Source: Chamaelirium japonicum (taxonomy: Eukaryota; Streptophyta; Magnoliopsida; Liliales; Melanthiaceae). Taken from it: a stretch of 64,000 bases of DNA. Made by a program: the position numbers and the translations under genes. How positions within the stretch are numbered: the stretch's first letter is position 1; every line of letters begins with the position of its first letter. A model generated the notes under the pieces. That model was given only the letters and a program-made list of their open reading frames with translations, was not told the origin of the DNA and ran no database searches. Positions 21,280 through 33,594 of this stretch are shown one piece after another. Where the stretch lies: assembly GCA_947650365.1 (NCBI GenBank), contig OX393550.1:52526879-52590878 (forward strand), in the 5' to 3' direction.

Positions 21280-21870
21280 TGTGGGGGAAATTTCCTAGCC
21301 GCCTTGATCGGGAACCTCGCCCCTCAGCTTTGATTGAATGTGGATGGTTTGTAGAGTTATATATTAAAGAGTAGGTAAGAGAAATAAGACACGTGGAGTT
21401 GTTGTTGAAGTTTGGTCTTATGACCTACATCTCCGGGCGAGAGATGCCACCTGGTTTCTATAATAATGAATATAAAGGTGGGGGAGAGTTCTCTTGACAG
21501 GCCGAGAGAAGCTTTTTACAGTGGGAGTTGCACGGAGCAACAAGAAAAGAACATGGAGGAGAGAAGTAAGCTCTAGCTCTGGCTTTGGGATACTCTCTTC
21601 CTCTAATTGAATGACCAAACCCTTTTCTGAATGCCTTGGGGGTCCTTTTATAGCATAGGTAAGTGCTCGGTATGGCAGTGATGATGTGGCACTGGTTCTG
21701 GGCCTCCTTGCTGGGCCCTTATTAGCCTGTTGTGCGGGCCCAATAAGGGGGAGGGCTTGAATTATGGGCCTTGCAGAGTGGGTCCATGAGCCCGGACGAG
21801 CTTACTCACTTGGGCCGTCGCACGAGCCCATGCGGCTCTGATCCGGTTCGATACAATTTTTGCACCCACA
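21280..21870 (-). repeat. Diverged Tat-like 3' LTR
   Basis: Read on the minus strand it begins TGTGGGTGCAAAAATTG and ends TTTCCCCCACA, matching both termini of the young Tat LTR. It has its own TATA box (CTATAAAAGG, near 21645). Immediately outside, at 21871-21890, the minus strand reads TGGGAGGGGGTAAC, the same polypurine tract as the young element. So this is the 3' LTR of a related element whose interior lies to the right. No target duplication is visible. Confidence 0.75.
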
Positions 21871-22023
21871 GTTACCCCCTCCCAGTCGGGTCAAAACCTC
21901 CTAGGTCGGCTGGGATTCCATGGTGCAAACGCCTTAGGATTCTGACATGGTTGGCTAGGGCCATCAGAGTCGCGGTTCGTATTAGTAGAGTCCCGACTCG
22001 TGTCACGATCCAAGCCATAAAGA

Positions 22024-22063
<40 letters not shown>

Positions 22064-22303
22064 CCCTCCCCTAATCCCTCTTCTAGTTCCCCCATCTAAT
22101 CTCTCTCGCTCCTAGAACAAGAACAAGATAGCAAGCATGTGGCACCTACTTTAGGGGCTCTAGGTGAATACTGAATTAATAGTTTAGGAAAAAGGTGTTT
22201 GGAGGATGCCCACTTCTTAATTAAGTTGTCATCTCCATAAGCTCTCTTGGACCTAGCCAGTAGCCCTAGTTGTTTGAAGGAAGGAGGAGTGTTGGGTTAC
22301 CGC
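21871..22303 (-). other. Internal fragment next to the diverged LTR, with (CT)n
   Basis: Holds the polypurine tract (21871-21890), then sequence resembling the pre-PPT region of the young Tat element (TTTGCACCA...CCAGCC on the minus strand) and a (CT)17 tract at about 22027-22060. It ends in GTTACCGC (22296-22303), the target duplication of the hAT-like element. No gene. Confidence 0.5.
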
Positions 22304-22451
22304 TAGGGGTGGGACTTGGGCTGGTTGAAGGGTCTGCCCATGCCCAACCCGACTTGCACAAATCTTAACCCGTTTTGCCCGTGAAAGCCTAACCCGTGCT
22401 TGCCTATTCTATTTGCGTTGCCCAATTTGCAAAATAATGGGTGGATTAGGC

Positions 22452-22806
22452 TAGGGATGGCAACGGTGCAGTTTCGGTGCGGTTTTTGGGCAAAACCAAA
22501 ACCGCACCGCAACACCAAACCGCAATACCGAAACCGCACCGCACCGCGATGGTGTACCATATATAAAACCGAAACCGCAGCATGCGGTGCGGTGTAGTGC
22601 AGTGCACTGCGGTTTAATATTATAATGGTCTAAACGGTGCGGTTTTTTGCGATTTTGGGCAAAACCGAAACCGCACCGCAACACCGAAACCGTAAACCAA
22701 AACTGCACCGCACCACGACGGTTTTATATTTTGGCAAACCAAAACCGCACCATGCGGTGCGGTTTTCCACGGTTCACGGTTTTAAACCGCACCGTTGCCA
22801 TCCCTA
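22452..22806. mobile_element. hAT-like MITE (355 bp)
   Basis: Terminal inverted repeats TAGGGATGGCAACGGTGC and GCACCGTTGCCATCCCTA. Flanks GATTAGGC and GATTATGC are an 8-bp target duplication with one mismatch. The interior is made of repeats of AAACCGCACCGC in both orientations. Confidence 0.85.
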
Positions 22807-22956
22807 GATTATGCAGGTTACCCAATTAGAAATGCTTGTGCACATAAATAGATGGAAAAAAACCCAATAGATTTTTGAATTGGATGAAAAAAAAATCTTT
22901 GAATTGCATAAGGAAAACATAAAGTCCAACCCATATCCTCACATATTTCAAACAAA

Positions 22957-22986
22957 CTAGTTAAAAGGCACGTGCGTTGCACGTGC
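22957..22986 (-). other. Helitron 3' end: hairpin plus CTAG
   Basis: GCACGTGC-GTT-GCACGTGC (22968-22986) forms a perfect short hairpin followed, on the minus strand, by CCTTTTAACTAG and host T. This is the standard termination structure of plant Helitrons. Confidence 0.9.
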
Positions 22987-23977
22987 ATGTCTAACGCTTA
23001 TTAAATTATATACATGCAAAAAGGACAGTTTTATTTACAGGCAAAAAAGATAGTATGTCTTCCAAAATATTTTATGTATAAGTAGAGTAGAAGTTTAAGT
23101 AACCATCATCATCTTAAGGATCCGCGAGAGATACTTGTCACATGTCTGCATCAAAAACATATAAATATTTCAATAGACAGAAGAATGAAGAACATGTTTA
23201 TTACATACGTTATATTTCAATAAACAAAAAAATAAATATTATATGTAATAAATATGTGAAGTATATATTAAATAAGTTATAAACATATTTATATTATATT
23301 TGAGGAGCACAACTTAGATAAGTGCTTACCCAAAAAATACATCTGCAAAAATACTTCCTATACAGGCAAAAGAAAGCAAGCAAGTAGGTGAAATGCCACA
23401 GTTTAAGGATTGGTAGAGGAGATCATTGCTAGCGGTCTGCATCAAAAATATATCAAAAAAATTACTATAAAAAATATTTCAATATAATGTATACAGATCA
23501 TTATTGGCCCCACACCAGTTTGGAGCAACCAACTCTACTCTAGTGATGCGCCAAGGATTGATAGAACAATACTTGGCTCCCCCGAGCCTCACATAGTGCT
23601 CCCCTTTCTCGAAAGTTAATGGTCTTAAAATAGGCCCAAGTCCTCAAATTGATCCATCGACCTCCATAATTGAAGCCCCCATACCCTGTGATCCCCTATT
23701 GTGTTTCTTTCTCTTTCTTTCCATCTCCTTCCTTTTTTGCTTGATGGGCTTTGACCTCCACCCTTGGTTGGATGCTTCTTGACCTATAAAAAGAGAAAGA
23801 TTAATACGAAATCAAATCTGAAATATTTTGAGAAAGCCTAGAGAAGACGGAGATTGCTGCCTTCTTTTTCAACCTTTTCCGGACCTGTATTTGCATCGTG
23901 AACCCAAGCATCCGACGTAGTATGGTGTCGTGCATTGCTCTGCGAGAGAATTTAACGACTTCTCATTGCCCTCCTAG
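22987..23977 (-). other. Helitron 3' region, possible RPA C-terminal exon
   Basis: A/T-rich. At about 23680-23790 the minus strand shows an acceptor-like TTTTTATAG followed by an open, lysine-rich stretch (SKPIKQKRKEMERKRN in one frame), a plausible last exon of the RPA-like gene. Otherwise no gene. Confidence 0.35.
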
Positions 23978-24300
23978 TAGGGATGGCAGCAGTGCGGTTT
24001 AAAACTGAAAACTGCGGTAAGCCTCACCGCATGTTGCGGTTTTGGTCTGCCAAAATATAAAACCGTCACGGTACGGTGCGGTTTCGGTGTAGCAATGCGG
24101 TTTCGGTTTTGACCAAAACCGCATAAAACCACACTGTTTAGGGCATTATAATGATAAGGCGCAGTGCATTGCACCACACCGCACCGCATGTTGCGGTTTC
24201 CGTTTTACATAATGATACACCGTCGCGGTGCGGACCGTGCGGTGTAGTTTCAGTGTGGCGGCTCGGTGTTGCGGTGCGGTTTTTGTTTTGCCCAAAACCC
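23978..24300. mobile_element. Truncated copy of the 22452 hAT MITE
   Basis: Begins TAGGGATGGCAGCAGTGCGG, like the MITE at 22452, and has the same AAACCGCACCGC-type interior, but the right inverted terminus is missing. Inserted in the Helitron. Confidence 0.75.
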
Positions 24301-24826
24301 CCAGTGGTTTGGATGAACATTATCTTTAGCTTCCTTCATTCTTGTTGGTTTTCCACCATTGTCCATTGAAAATATGCATCTTATCTTTTATCATTCTTCA
24401 ACGTTGATGCCATATTAGTGCCCTAAACTTCTCGATATCATTGCCAAAGTAACCTTGATTAGTTGGGTGTCCATATTCATTCTATTAGTCGCTTTTTCAT
24501 GAAAAATATGCTGCTCTGGTTGATCTTTTTTTTTTTGTGTGTTTATTTCACCTCTTTGTGAATGCAATCAATTCTTATTGTTCGGTTTAGCTATGATATG
24601 GGGGACACCTCTAATTGAGCCCTCGGAGCCGTGTCAACCCGTGTCGACACGGATTCTTGTGTCCACCCGTGTCGACACGGCATGATACCATCGCTCCATG
24701 TTATTAAACAGAATGTTGCGAGTCTCTTCCTTCTCCAATTGGGTGAACAGAGGAAAATGGTAGACTGTGTAGGAGTCGAATTCCGAAGGGGTATTTTTAA
24801 TTTATATCAATTTTATAATTTTGTTG

Positions 24827-24948
<122 letters not shown>

Positions 24949-24949
24949 C

Positions 24950-25672
24950 GGGAGGTGAGCTGCCAACTTTTTTTTTTTTGAGCTGTCAATATTAACCGTT
25001 TGATTGCCAAAGAGTAAAGGGCTGTGATCTGCTGTATTACAGCTGTATTACAGCACAGCTGTAATACAGCTGTGTTACCCGACCTCCAGCCCATCGTCGG
25101 ACCACCCGGACCTCCCCGACCTCACACCCGGTGCCGGCAAACCTCGATCCGGACCTGCCCCTGTGCCCCGCGCCCCGGCGCCGGCAAACCTCCAGCCCAT
25201 CGTCGGACCACCTGGACCTCCCCGACCTCACACCCGGCGCCGGCAAACCTCGATCCGGACCTGCCCCTGTGCCCCGCGCCCCGGCGCCGGCAAACCTCCA
25301 GCCCACCGTCGGACCACCCGGACCTCCCCGACCTCACACCCGCAGCCGTCGGACCACCCGGACCTGCCCGCGCCCCGGCCAACGCGCCGCCTGCGCCTGT
25401 GCCCCGCGCCCCGGCCAACGCCGGTGCCGGGCGGGTGCTGCTGCCGCTCGCGAGACGGAGGTCGGAGCCGGGCTGCTGGTTGGAGGGGGCTGGAGGTGGG
25501 GGTGCCGGAGGGCCGTCGGGCTGGTGCTCGAGATCGAGAGAGAGAGATCGAGAGAGATGGGTGAGTGTAAAAGATTTTTTTTTTTTTAATTAAATGGACG
25601 GTTGGTGATGGGGATCGGAGGGCTGTTAGCTGACAGCCCAAAGTTGCAAATGGGCTGTCAGCTCATACCCCG
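24950..25672. mobile_element. TIR element with GC-rich 106-bp minisatellite
   Basis: The left edge GGGAGGTGAGCTGCCAACTT and the right edge (reverse complement GGGGTATGAGCTGACAGCC) are similar for about 60 bp, including ACCGT(TTGA/CCAT)TT blocks. The interior 25075-25390 repeats a 106-bp GC-rich unit (ACCTCGATCCGGACCTGCCC at 25141 and 25247) about three times, very unlike the A/T-rich Helitron around it. It is flanked on both sides by TA microsatellite, suggesting insertion into (TA)n. Mutator-like or Pack-type origin is possible. The proline-rich open frames here follow from the repeat and are not claimed as genes. Confidence 0.5.
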
Positions 25673-25673
25673 T

Positions 25674-25881
<208 letters not shown>

Positions 25882-25999
25882 CACGTGTCTCCGTATCCAT
25901 CTTTTATGATGTTGCCGTGTTCGACTCCCGTGTCTGTGTCGACACTTGACACCCGTGTCCGTGTCTACAGATCATATCGGTTTAGGTCTAGCTAAGTCA

Positions 26000-27414
26000 T
26001 CATACATATAGAGATTTTTATATGTATTGACAAATAAATAGTGGATACTTACTGTATCAGTAGAATTGAGAACTTCATGGATTGTGATCAAATTTGTCTT
26101 TTGCGGGTCAATGAGTATTACTGATTTATCATTATATTTCAATCCTTTAACAATCAGATCGAGTGCTTCTTCTTTGTTTGATTTCCTAAAACCAAATGCA
26201 ATAAGATCACAATTGTAACAATTAAGTAAAAAAACCGATATAAATAGTAAATAATCATCATACCATGATTCCAAAATTTGGGCTTCTTATGTTTGAGGTT
26301 TGATCATTATCCTTGAAATTGGAGTAGTGGATAATGTTCTTTTATCTAAAAGAGTGATGAATAGTATTAATGTCTAGTTATGCAATGAAACTGAAGAAGT
26401 ACCTTTATTTCTTACCATTATACTGCTTTAATTTTATATTTGTACTAATTATGAGTGGTTTTGATTGCACCAAATTAGACAGCACTTCATATTCTTTGTG
26501 TATAAGCGTACCCCATGTTGACAAAGTTATTGACTCCAAGCTATAAGAACATCATTGATATGTCATATCAATTATAGAAGATGATTAAATATATGATTAT
26601 ACTATTAGAAAAAAAAAACAACAAAAGCTTACTTTTGATCAACTATAATAATATTTCAAAAAGAAATCTCTATTTCGTCTCTTTTTTTTTTTCTTTTTTC
26701 CTCCGGATAAACACTTATGTCAATACCAATAATATCTGAAATAAGACAAAATATTTAGTTACTACAAACTAAATGATAAAAGAGCCATAAGAAAGTAGTT
26801 GTGTATATACCAAATATTGATGTCATGGAATTAGGATCAGGTAGCATGTGGAGAGAAAAAAACTTATATTGTCTTGTTGGCAACTTAAAATCATCTTCAT
26901 CTGCTATTTCAGCTTTACTGTAACTCTTTATAGTCATTTGGTAGTTATGGTCAGTTGTCTTATATGAGGTACTGATCTTTGATATAAAACCATTTGATAT
27001 GAAAAAAGTCTGATCTTGTTGAATGATATTCTTGAATCTTTCAAAATCTTCATCAAAGATCGCGGCTTGCATTTCTGTTCCCTGTATTTTATATAAAATA
27101 TAAAATTAGATAGAAAAAAGATATACATAAATGATAACATCTAATAAATATAAATAAATTTTATTCTTTTGTACCTTTTCAGCAATATAAAATATAAAAT
27201 TCGATAGAAAAAGATATACATAAATGATAACATCTGATAAATATAAATAAATTTGCTTTTTGTGTACCTTTTCATCAATTAGAAGTAATCTTCTATAGGT
27301 TGATTTGTTGTTTCTTGATCGAATCAGATCTGTTATGCTGCTGATTTTGACTTTTACAGTCCACTTGATTGTACGATCAGTGATTTCTGAGAGTAGTTTG
27401 TAAGCCATTGACAT
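26000..27414 (-). pseudogene. RPA70-like (replication protein A) gene of the Helitron, spliced, relic
   Basis: Exon 1 (27414-27268) has 49 codons: MSMAYKLLSEITDRTIKWTV...LLLIDEK. Exon 2 (27081-26811) reads GTEMQAAIFDEDFERFKNII...SMTSIF. Exon 3 begins at 26735 (DIIGIDISVYPEE). Splice sites are AAG|GTACAC, TACAG|GG, TTTG|GTATAT and TTTCAG|AT, and the phases join in frame. The pattern KWTVKV...LLLIDEK...QA matches the plant RPA1/DUF223 OB-fold family. Further pieces read at 26350-26000 (ESWYDDYLL...). Plant Helitrons characteristically carry such a single-stranded-DNA-binding protein next to Rep-Hel. The downstream part is too decayed to follow. Introns of 186 and 75 bp interrupt exons 1-3. Confidence 0.7.
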
Positions 27415-27479
27415 TTGTTTTTAACATTCAAAAGCTTGTGGACAAAGTGATATTAATAAATTATAGAACTCATAGAACT

Positions 27480-28744
27480 CATAAGAAGTAAATTAACCTT
27501 ATTGAGGATTTAACAGGAAGGACTTATCGAAAGTCTCCTCCGAATACAATAATTTTTCCTCCAAATAATATCTTAGAGTCATTCATATCTTGCAATATTT
27601 TATCTAATGCTTCAATTGATTGTTTTTTAGCCATAGAGACTTAATCCCAAATTATTAGCTTAGTCATTTGTAAAAGTTTTGCAAGGCCACTTTGTTTTGA
27701 TATGTTACATCCTGCAAAGTTATCAATATTTATTGGAATTTTAAATCTTGAGTGAGCAGTTCGTCCACTGGTAAAATTAATACTGCAACTCTAGATGTTG
27801 CTGTAGCAAGAGCAATAAAATCTTTACATCTGATGGTAGTTAGTACACCGCGATATAAATATATTTTTCCAGTACTTGCTGGACCATCAACAAAAAATAT
27901 TTCAAACTTTTATTCTTCAATCCTTTTCAAAATAGTATTATATGCTTTTTTTTATCAAAATTTAAGTTTGCTATTATGGATAAGTCTTCAAGTGATATTG
28001 GAATATTTAATTCATAATTGATGAGTCTCAGGGCTTTCTCATATTTATTATCATGAATATTCAATATTGGTAGATCATAATCCGATAGGCTTTTACCCAT
28101 TGACTCTAGAAATAAGTTGATATTTTGCAATACTTTTGAATATTTAATATCAATATTGATTAAATTCCTTTGGGAGTAGTCTTCCGTCATGGCTTCTTTA
28201 TATTTTTCCCATAAATATTTTGGATTATCTGGTGCACAGTAGACCAATATTGTAGCAAACAAACGGCGAAGGCAAGATGACATTTGAAATAATGAAACTT
28301 CACGTAAACATTCTTCAATACTGTAGTTTGCCTCAAATAAACCTAATCGTTCTGCCGCTTCACGAAATGTTGAACATTTTATTCCGTTAACATTCTTAAG
28401 TTTATCATAGGATGTTGCACCTTTAACATGATTCAATAAACATCGTAAGTAATATCTTTCTCCTTCAATAGGGTTTGCAGCAACAATTCTTCCAATGCTA
28501 TCTCCTTGTCGTCTTTGAATCCATAATCTATTGCTTTCATCCCAAACATAATGTTCGAAAAATTCTTTATAGAAATAATTTCGAGCTTCTTCATCAATCT
28601 GGTTTCTGTAAAAATATTCAGTTAACATAGATTTTGATGCCCATTCAGATTGTGTAACATTATCTAAGTTTTCAGATTCTGTAAAACTAATAACTTGCAT
28701 ATTTTCAAGATGAAGTGGTAACCTTTTTACAGATGGAAACATTT
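27480..28744 (-). pseudogene. Helitron Pif1-type helicase, broken
   Basis: From 28744 an open stretch reads MFPSVKRLPLHLENMQVISF..., the Helitron linker region between Rep and helicase, ending near 27930. The helicase part then shows a degenerate Walker A, GPASTGKIYLYR (around 27870, canonical form GPGGTGKT), and ALATATSRVAVLILP. It shifts frame near 27770. Walker B reads LIIWD-stop-VSMA near 27640 (the expected E is a stop), and GGDFR-stop-VLPV near 27520 has a second stop in place of Q. So the helicase is inactive. An active enzyme would unwind the donor DNA during rolling-circle transposition. Confidence 0.8.
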
Positions 28745-28753
28745 TATTTAAAT

Positions 28754-28872
28754 TTTTTTTTTTGAGAACCCCTCCTAAAGGAGGGAGGGTTTGGCGGACC
28801 CCAACCATAAATCATTAATAACTAAGATAACAGGTTGTTATAAAAAATGGTAGCCTCCGCCCCTAGTTTATC
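28754..28872 (-). mobile_element. Short poly(A)-tailed retroposon (SINE-like or truncated LINE, 119 bp)
   Basis: Flanked by a perfect 9-bp duplication, TATTTAAAT (28745-28753 and 28873-28881). On the minus strand the insert ends in about 10-11 A residues just before the duplication. It interrupts the Helitron frame exactly between ...RIYKFNLNDL and MFPSVKRLPLHL, which are contiguous in related proteins. Confidence 0.75.
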
Positions 28873-28881
28873 TATTTAAAT

Positions 28882-30990
28882 CATTTAAATTGAATTTATA
28901 AATTCGCCACATTGCTTCAGGAGGTGATATCCATCTTGCAGATTGGAATTGACGTATCTCATCAACACCTTTAGTATCATCAGTGCTTATATAAAATAAA
29001 ACTTGGTCGTGGCCCTTATAAACGTACTTGTATAAGTATTTCACTGCTTTGATTGTTGAACAAATTTCGACATTCATATGACAATTATATTTTGCTAATA
29101 GAAATGGATTATAGGGAACAACCCAACGATCGTCTAAAAAAGAATTTTGTACTTTAATTTGTTCTCCAGTGTACCTTCGTCTATAAATTGGATAAGAGTT
29201 TTTGCCTTGAGTTGTGATTGCGCAGAAATCTCGTGGGTAATGATTTCTACAATATCCATTTTTCATACAAACATTGTTTGGATTTAAATGACCGCAAGGA
29301 CCATGCATCATATGTTGTATAACCATTTTATTTAAATGTGATTCTTTTTTTTTGTCTGGAATCTCTGCGGAAACAAAGCTATCAAAAATGTCTGAGCTTG
29401 TTATTTTATCTTTGGCCTCTATTATAATTAGAAAATGAACATGAGGCAATCCTCTTTTCTGAAATTCAATGACATAAACTCGTGCAACAACTCGGCCTAG
29501 TATATTTCGTTTGAATAAATCAATTTTTAACTCTTCTAATTTTGCTTTGAAAATTCTGGTTATTAAATCAGGTCTGTTTTGTGCTTCTTCTCCATGTAAT
29601 AACTCTCTTTTGATTTCTGGCCAAGTTGGATTATAAGTCATTGTAAAAAAAATATTTGGTTTTCCAAATTTTTGAACTAATGACATTGCATCTAAATCAC
29701 GACGATGCATATCTCTTGGACCACCTATAAATGATCTTGGTAACACAATTCTTCTTCCAATTTTATTGGCACGAGTTTTACCTTGATTTACACTATTAAC
29801 AATGCCTTGGTAAAGATCTGCATGTATCTTGTCTTGATCCTTCCATATGTAATCTAGACGACGGCTTTCCAGCTTTATATACATGTCAACAACGTATTGC
29901 TGTAGAAGTCGACCAGAGTGTAGTAAGATTGATTTGTCCGAGTCTCTGATTTGTAGCTTATACCAATAGTACTCACGACAAGATACACTACCTCTTTTTG
30001 AAGTCTTTTTTTTCAAACCTATGAAATAGTTATAAAATATTAACATATAAAAATTAATAAATATATAATAATACTTTTTAGAATTAAATTAAATTATATA
30101 AAATAAGGATTACCTTTTTCTTCATGATGAAATAAATCATCAATTGATTTTATATATGCATAATCTGTAGATGATCTACTACAATGTTGTGATTGTTGGT
30201 TTCGTCGATCAACTCTTTTTATGCCTTCATGCCAGCCAGTATCACCATAAGGGAATAATAAAGGGTATTGTAAAGGATCATAGCATCCAAAATAGTAATG
30301 AACTTTTTGCTATATCCTCCGTGAGTGAAAACTATGATATCTCTTTTCTCTGGTTGATTATCTTTTATATTTTCAAACCAAATTTCAACTACTTGTGATG
30401 CTGATGAAGCATTATGCACTCTTTGATCAATCGACAAATGTGATTTTAGAAAAATTTGAGCATCCTCTAATATTGGAAAGTCTCTGAGACTTCGAAAGAA
30501 TTTGTAATATGGATTAATAGATAATATATCTAGTAATTTGTTAATTATATCACTTTTAAGTTTTGATGATTGATACAGTCTGTTCTCCAACTCCTGCCCT
30601 GTATCATAAAAATATAGTTGCAGGTAGGATGGATGCCCATCTGACGGTATTAATTCATTGATGAAATGATATATTTGCCCTTGTACTTTAAAAGTATAAA
30701 TACCTTTATTTCTTTGGCTCAACTCTTTATCGTATTTAACACCAAGAGATGTAAATGCAAATGTGTTGTTGTATGTTCCAACATATTGCCTAAAGTGAAT
30801 AGTATCCTCTCTATTAGATGTAAACAATCTAAGTAGCTCATTAGGGGCATCATTATAAGCTAAGCAGACAGCTCCATTCGAACAATAAAATTTTTCAGTT
30901 TCATAAGCAAACTTATTTGCTCCAAAGTTTGTACAAATGGATTGTGTTGTTAGTATGAATGCTTCTGAGGGAATACTATGCCTATTGATT
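28882..30990 (-). pseudogene. Helitron replicase (HUH/Rep, Helitron-like N domain), broken
   Basis: The N-terminal part (about 30990-30219) reads FRQYVGTYNNTFAFTSLGVKYDKEL...FKVQGQIYHFINELIPSDG, the Helitron-like N domain. A frameshift near 30300 precedes the segment that should follow. A 95-bp intron (30113-30019, AAAAAG|GTAATC...CATAG|GT) separates it from the second part, which reads KRGSVSCREYYWYKLQIRD...FTMTYNPTWPEI. The nickase HUH motif is GLPHVHF (around 29430). The two-tyrosine motif KYLYKYVYKG follows near 29010. All Rep catalytic residues are present in the 28882-30018 part. This enzyme nicks and joins DNA at TC...CTAG ends. The reading is cut by the retroposon at 28873. Confidence 0.85.
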
Positions 30991-31229
30991 ATATCTGTAA
31001 AACATCAAAGATAATAATCTAATTATTAACATATACATGTATTTTTTTATGGGGTAAAGCACGCATTACCTAGTAGTTTTTGCCTTTTTCTATTATTGGA
31101 TGAGCGTACTTTTTTTTTCGTTCCTTCATCTTCTAGTTAGTAATATAAATATGTAAGCTATTATAATATTACTTTTGTAATAATTATATTTTGTATAAGT
31201 AAAATTTGAGAAATTTATCTTTTTGCACT

Positions 31230-31838
31230 TTGCCAATTGATTGAGGTTTCCAACATTTTCTTGAGTCACTTTCTATGCCTTTTTTTTTGCTAAGTTCTTC
31301 AAGCTTTCTTTTTTTACTGGCTTCTTTTCATCGCAAGTATCGTTCTCTTTTAATTGCATCACTTAAATTGACATAATACCTTCTTTGTTGTTCACATCGT
31401 TTTTCTTTTGTTGGTTGATATTGGAAACATATAGGTTATTAGAATATAAATTTTATAATAATAAACTCAAATACAACAAAGATTTAAAATTTTTACCTTT
31501 TTGTTTTTATTGAATGAGTGGGATCTTATCTCTATGCTAGTTTGGCCCAAGTTGATTTCTGTAATACTTTCTTCAACTGAGTCTGGTACTAAGTTATTTG
31601 AACATTTGCTTAAATTCCTTTCTAGTGTCTCTTTTTGGTTTAGATCTTCAAGCTTCCTTTTCTTCATGGCTTCTTTTCTTCGCAAGTATCTTTCCTTTTT
31701 AACTTCATCACTTAAATTAGCATAATACATCCTTTTTTGTTGACGACGTGTTTCTTTAGTTCTCTTATAATACATCCTTTGTGTCTCTTGATGTTGTGTT
31801 ATGGTATCCTCTATTGCAACATTCGAATAAAAATTCAA
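31230..31838 (-). pseudogene. Helitron N-terminal basic region, duplicated
   Basis: A 123-codon open frame at 31838-31467 contains RMYYANLSDEVKKERYLRRKEAMKKRKLEDL, the R/K-rich repeat found at the start of plant Helitron proteins. A second, more decayed version reads at about 31420-31230 (YYVNLSDAIKRERYLR). Likely the first exon(s) of the replicase. Confidence 0.6.
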
Positions 31839-31859
31839 AGCAATACAATTGCAATTTAG

Positions 31860-32817
31860 AAAATATTGTATAAAATATTAAATATGCTTAAAACTTTTGT
31901 GGAGTTACCTTGTGTATTTTGGATATATGATCTTTTTGTTGTACAATGTTTTATTTAATCAGATACAACATCTTGAGAATATGAAACAATAACCATATAT
32001 TTTTCCACCAAGTCTTTTTCAATTTTAACAATATTCATGTTTTTGCGACCTGCTGATAATAAGTAAATAAAAAAAATTTCAAGTTGATAATGTAAAATCA
32101 TTTGAGTTCATAGAGTTACATGATAACCTTAATGAATTCATGCAATTTATCATGCTATAAATATAGGATTTATGATAATTGAATATGGAGTCAATTAGGC
32201 TATAGATATATAATTCATGAATAAGTGATTACATACAAAATTTATAGGATATATACTTAAAAGGATTAAGAGTTAAACTGTTTGACGATTTGTTAAAGAA
32301 AACAACTGTCACCAATTATATATATTATTTAATTATAAATTTTGTATAATCTATGAGATTTCCAGTAGATGCAAAATATTTCAGCAAGTCTGAATCAATT
32401 AGAATATATTAAGCACTATTGAATATTTTAAAACATCGTGTAACAATATATAATATATTTATAGATATAGACATGAAAAAAAATATAATAAAAAGGGAAT
32501 AGATCAGACAGTGAAAGTATAAAACAAAAGCTAAGAAATAATTACAACAAATTAATAATATAGAATATATTTATTGACATGTAGAAAAGTGTAACAAAAG
32601 ATGAATAAATCTTACAGCGGAAGTATAAAACCAAAGCTAAGAAATGATTAGAATAAAGTAGAATTTTTAGTTGCAAACCTAGCAAAACATTAAAAAAAAG
32701 CAAAATATGTAAAAAAAATTACAGATGACTTTTAGATGCAAACTGACCAAAAGGAAGAAAAAAAAAAGCATAAAGTATTAGAATCAAAATAAGCACAACT
32801 CATTCTCTCTCTCTCTC

Positions 32818-32846
<29 letters not shown>
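31860..32846. other. A/T-rich Helitron leader, no gene
   Basis: About 1 kb of very A/T-rich sequence upstream (on the minus strand) of the replicase, ending in a CT/TA microsatellite (32803-32847). No ORF of substance. It may have held the Helitron promoter. Confidence 0.5.

Positions 32847-33574
<728 letters not shown>

Positions 33575-33594
<20 letters not shown>

Noticed and set aside
25024..25593. Proline-rich open frames in several registers
   Set aside because: All frames are open because of the GC-rich 106-bp repeat. No conserved domain.
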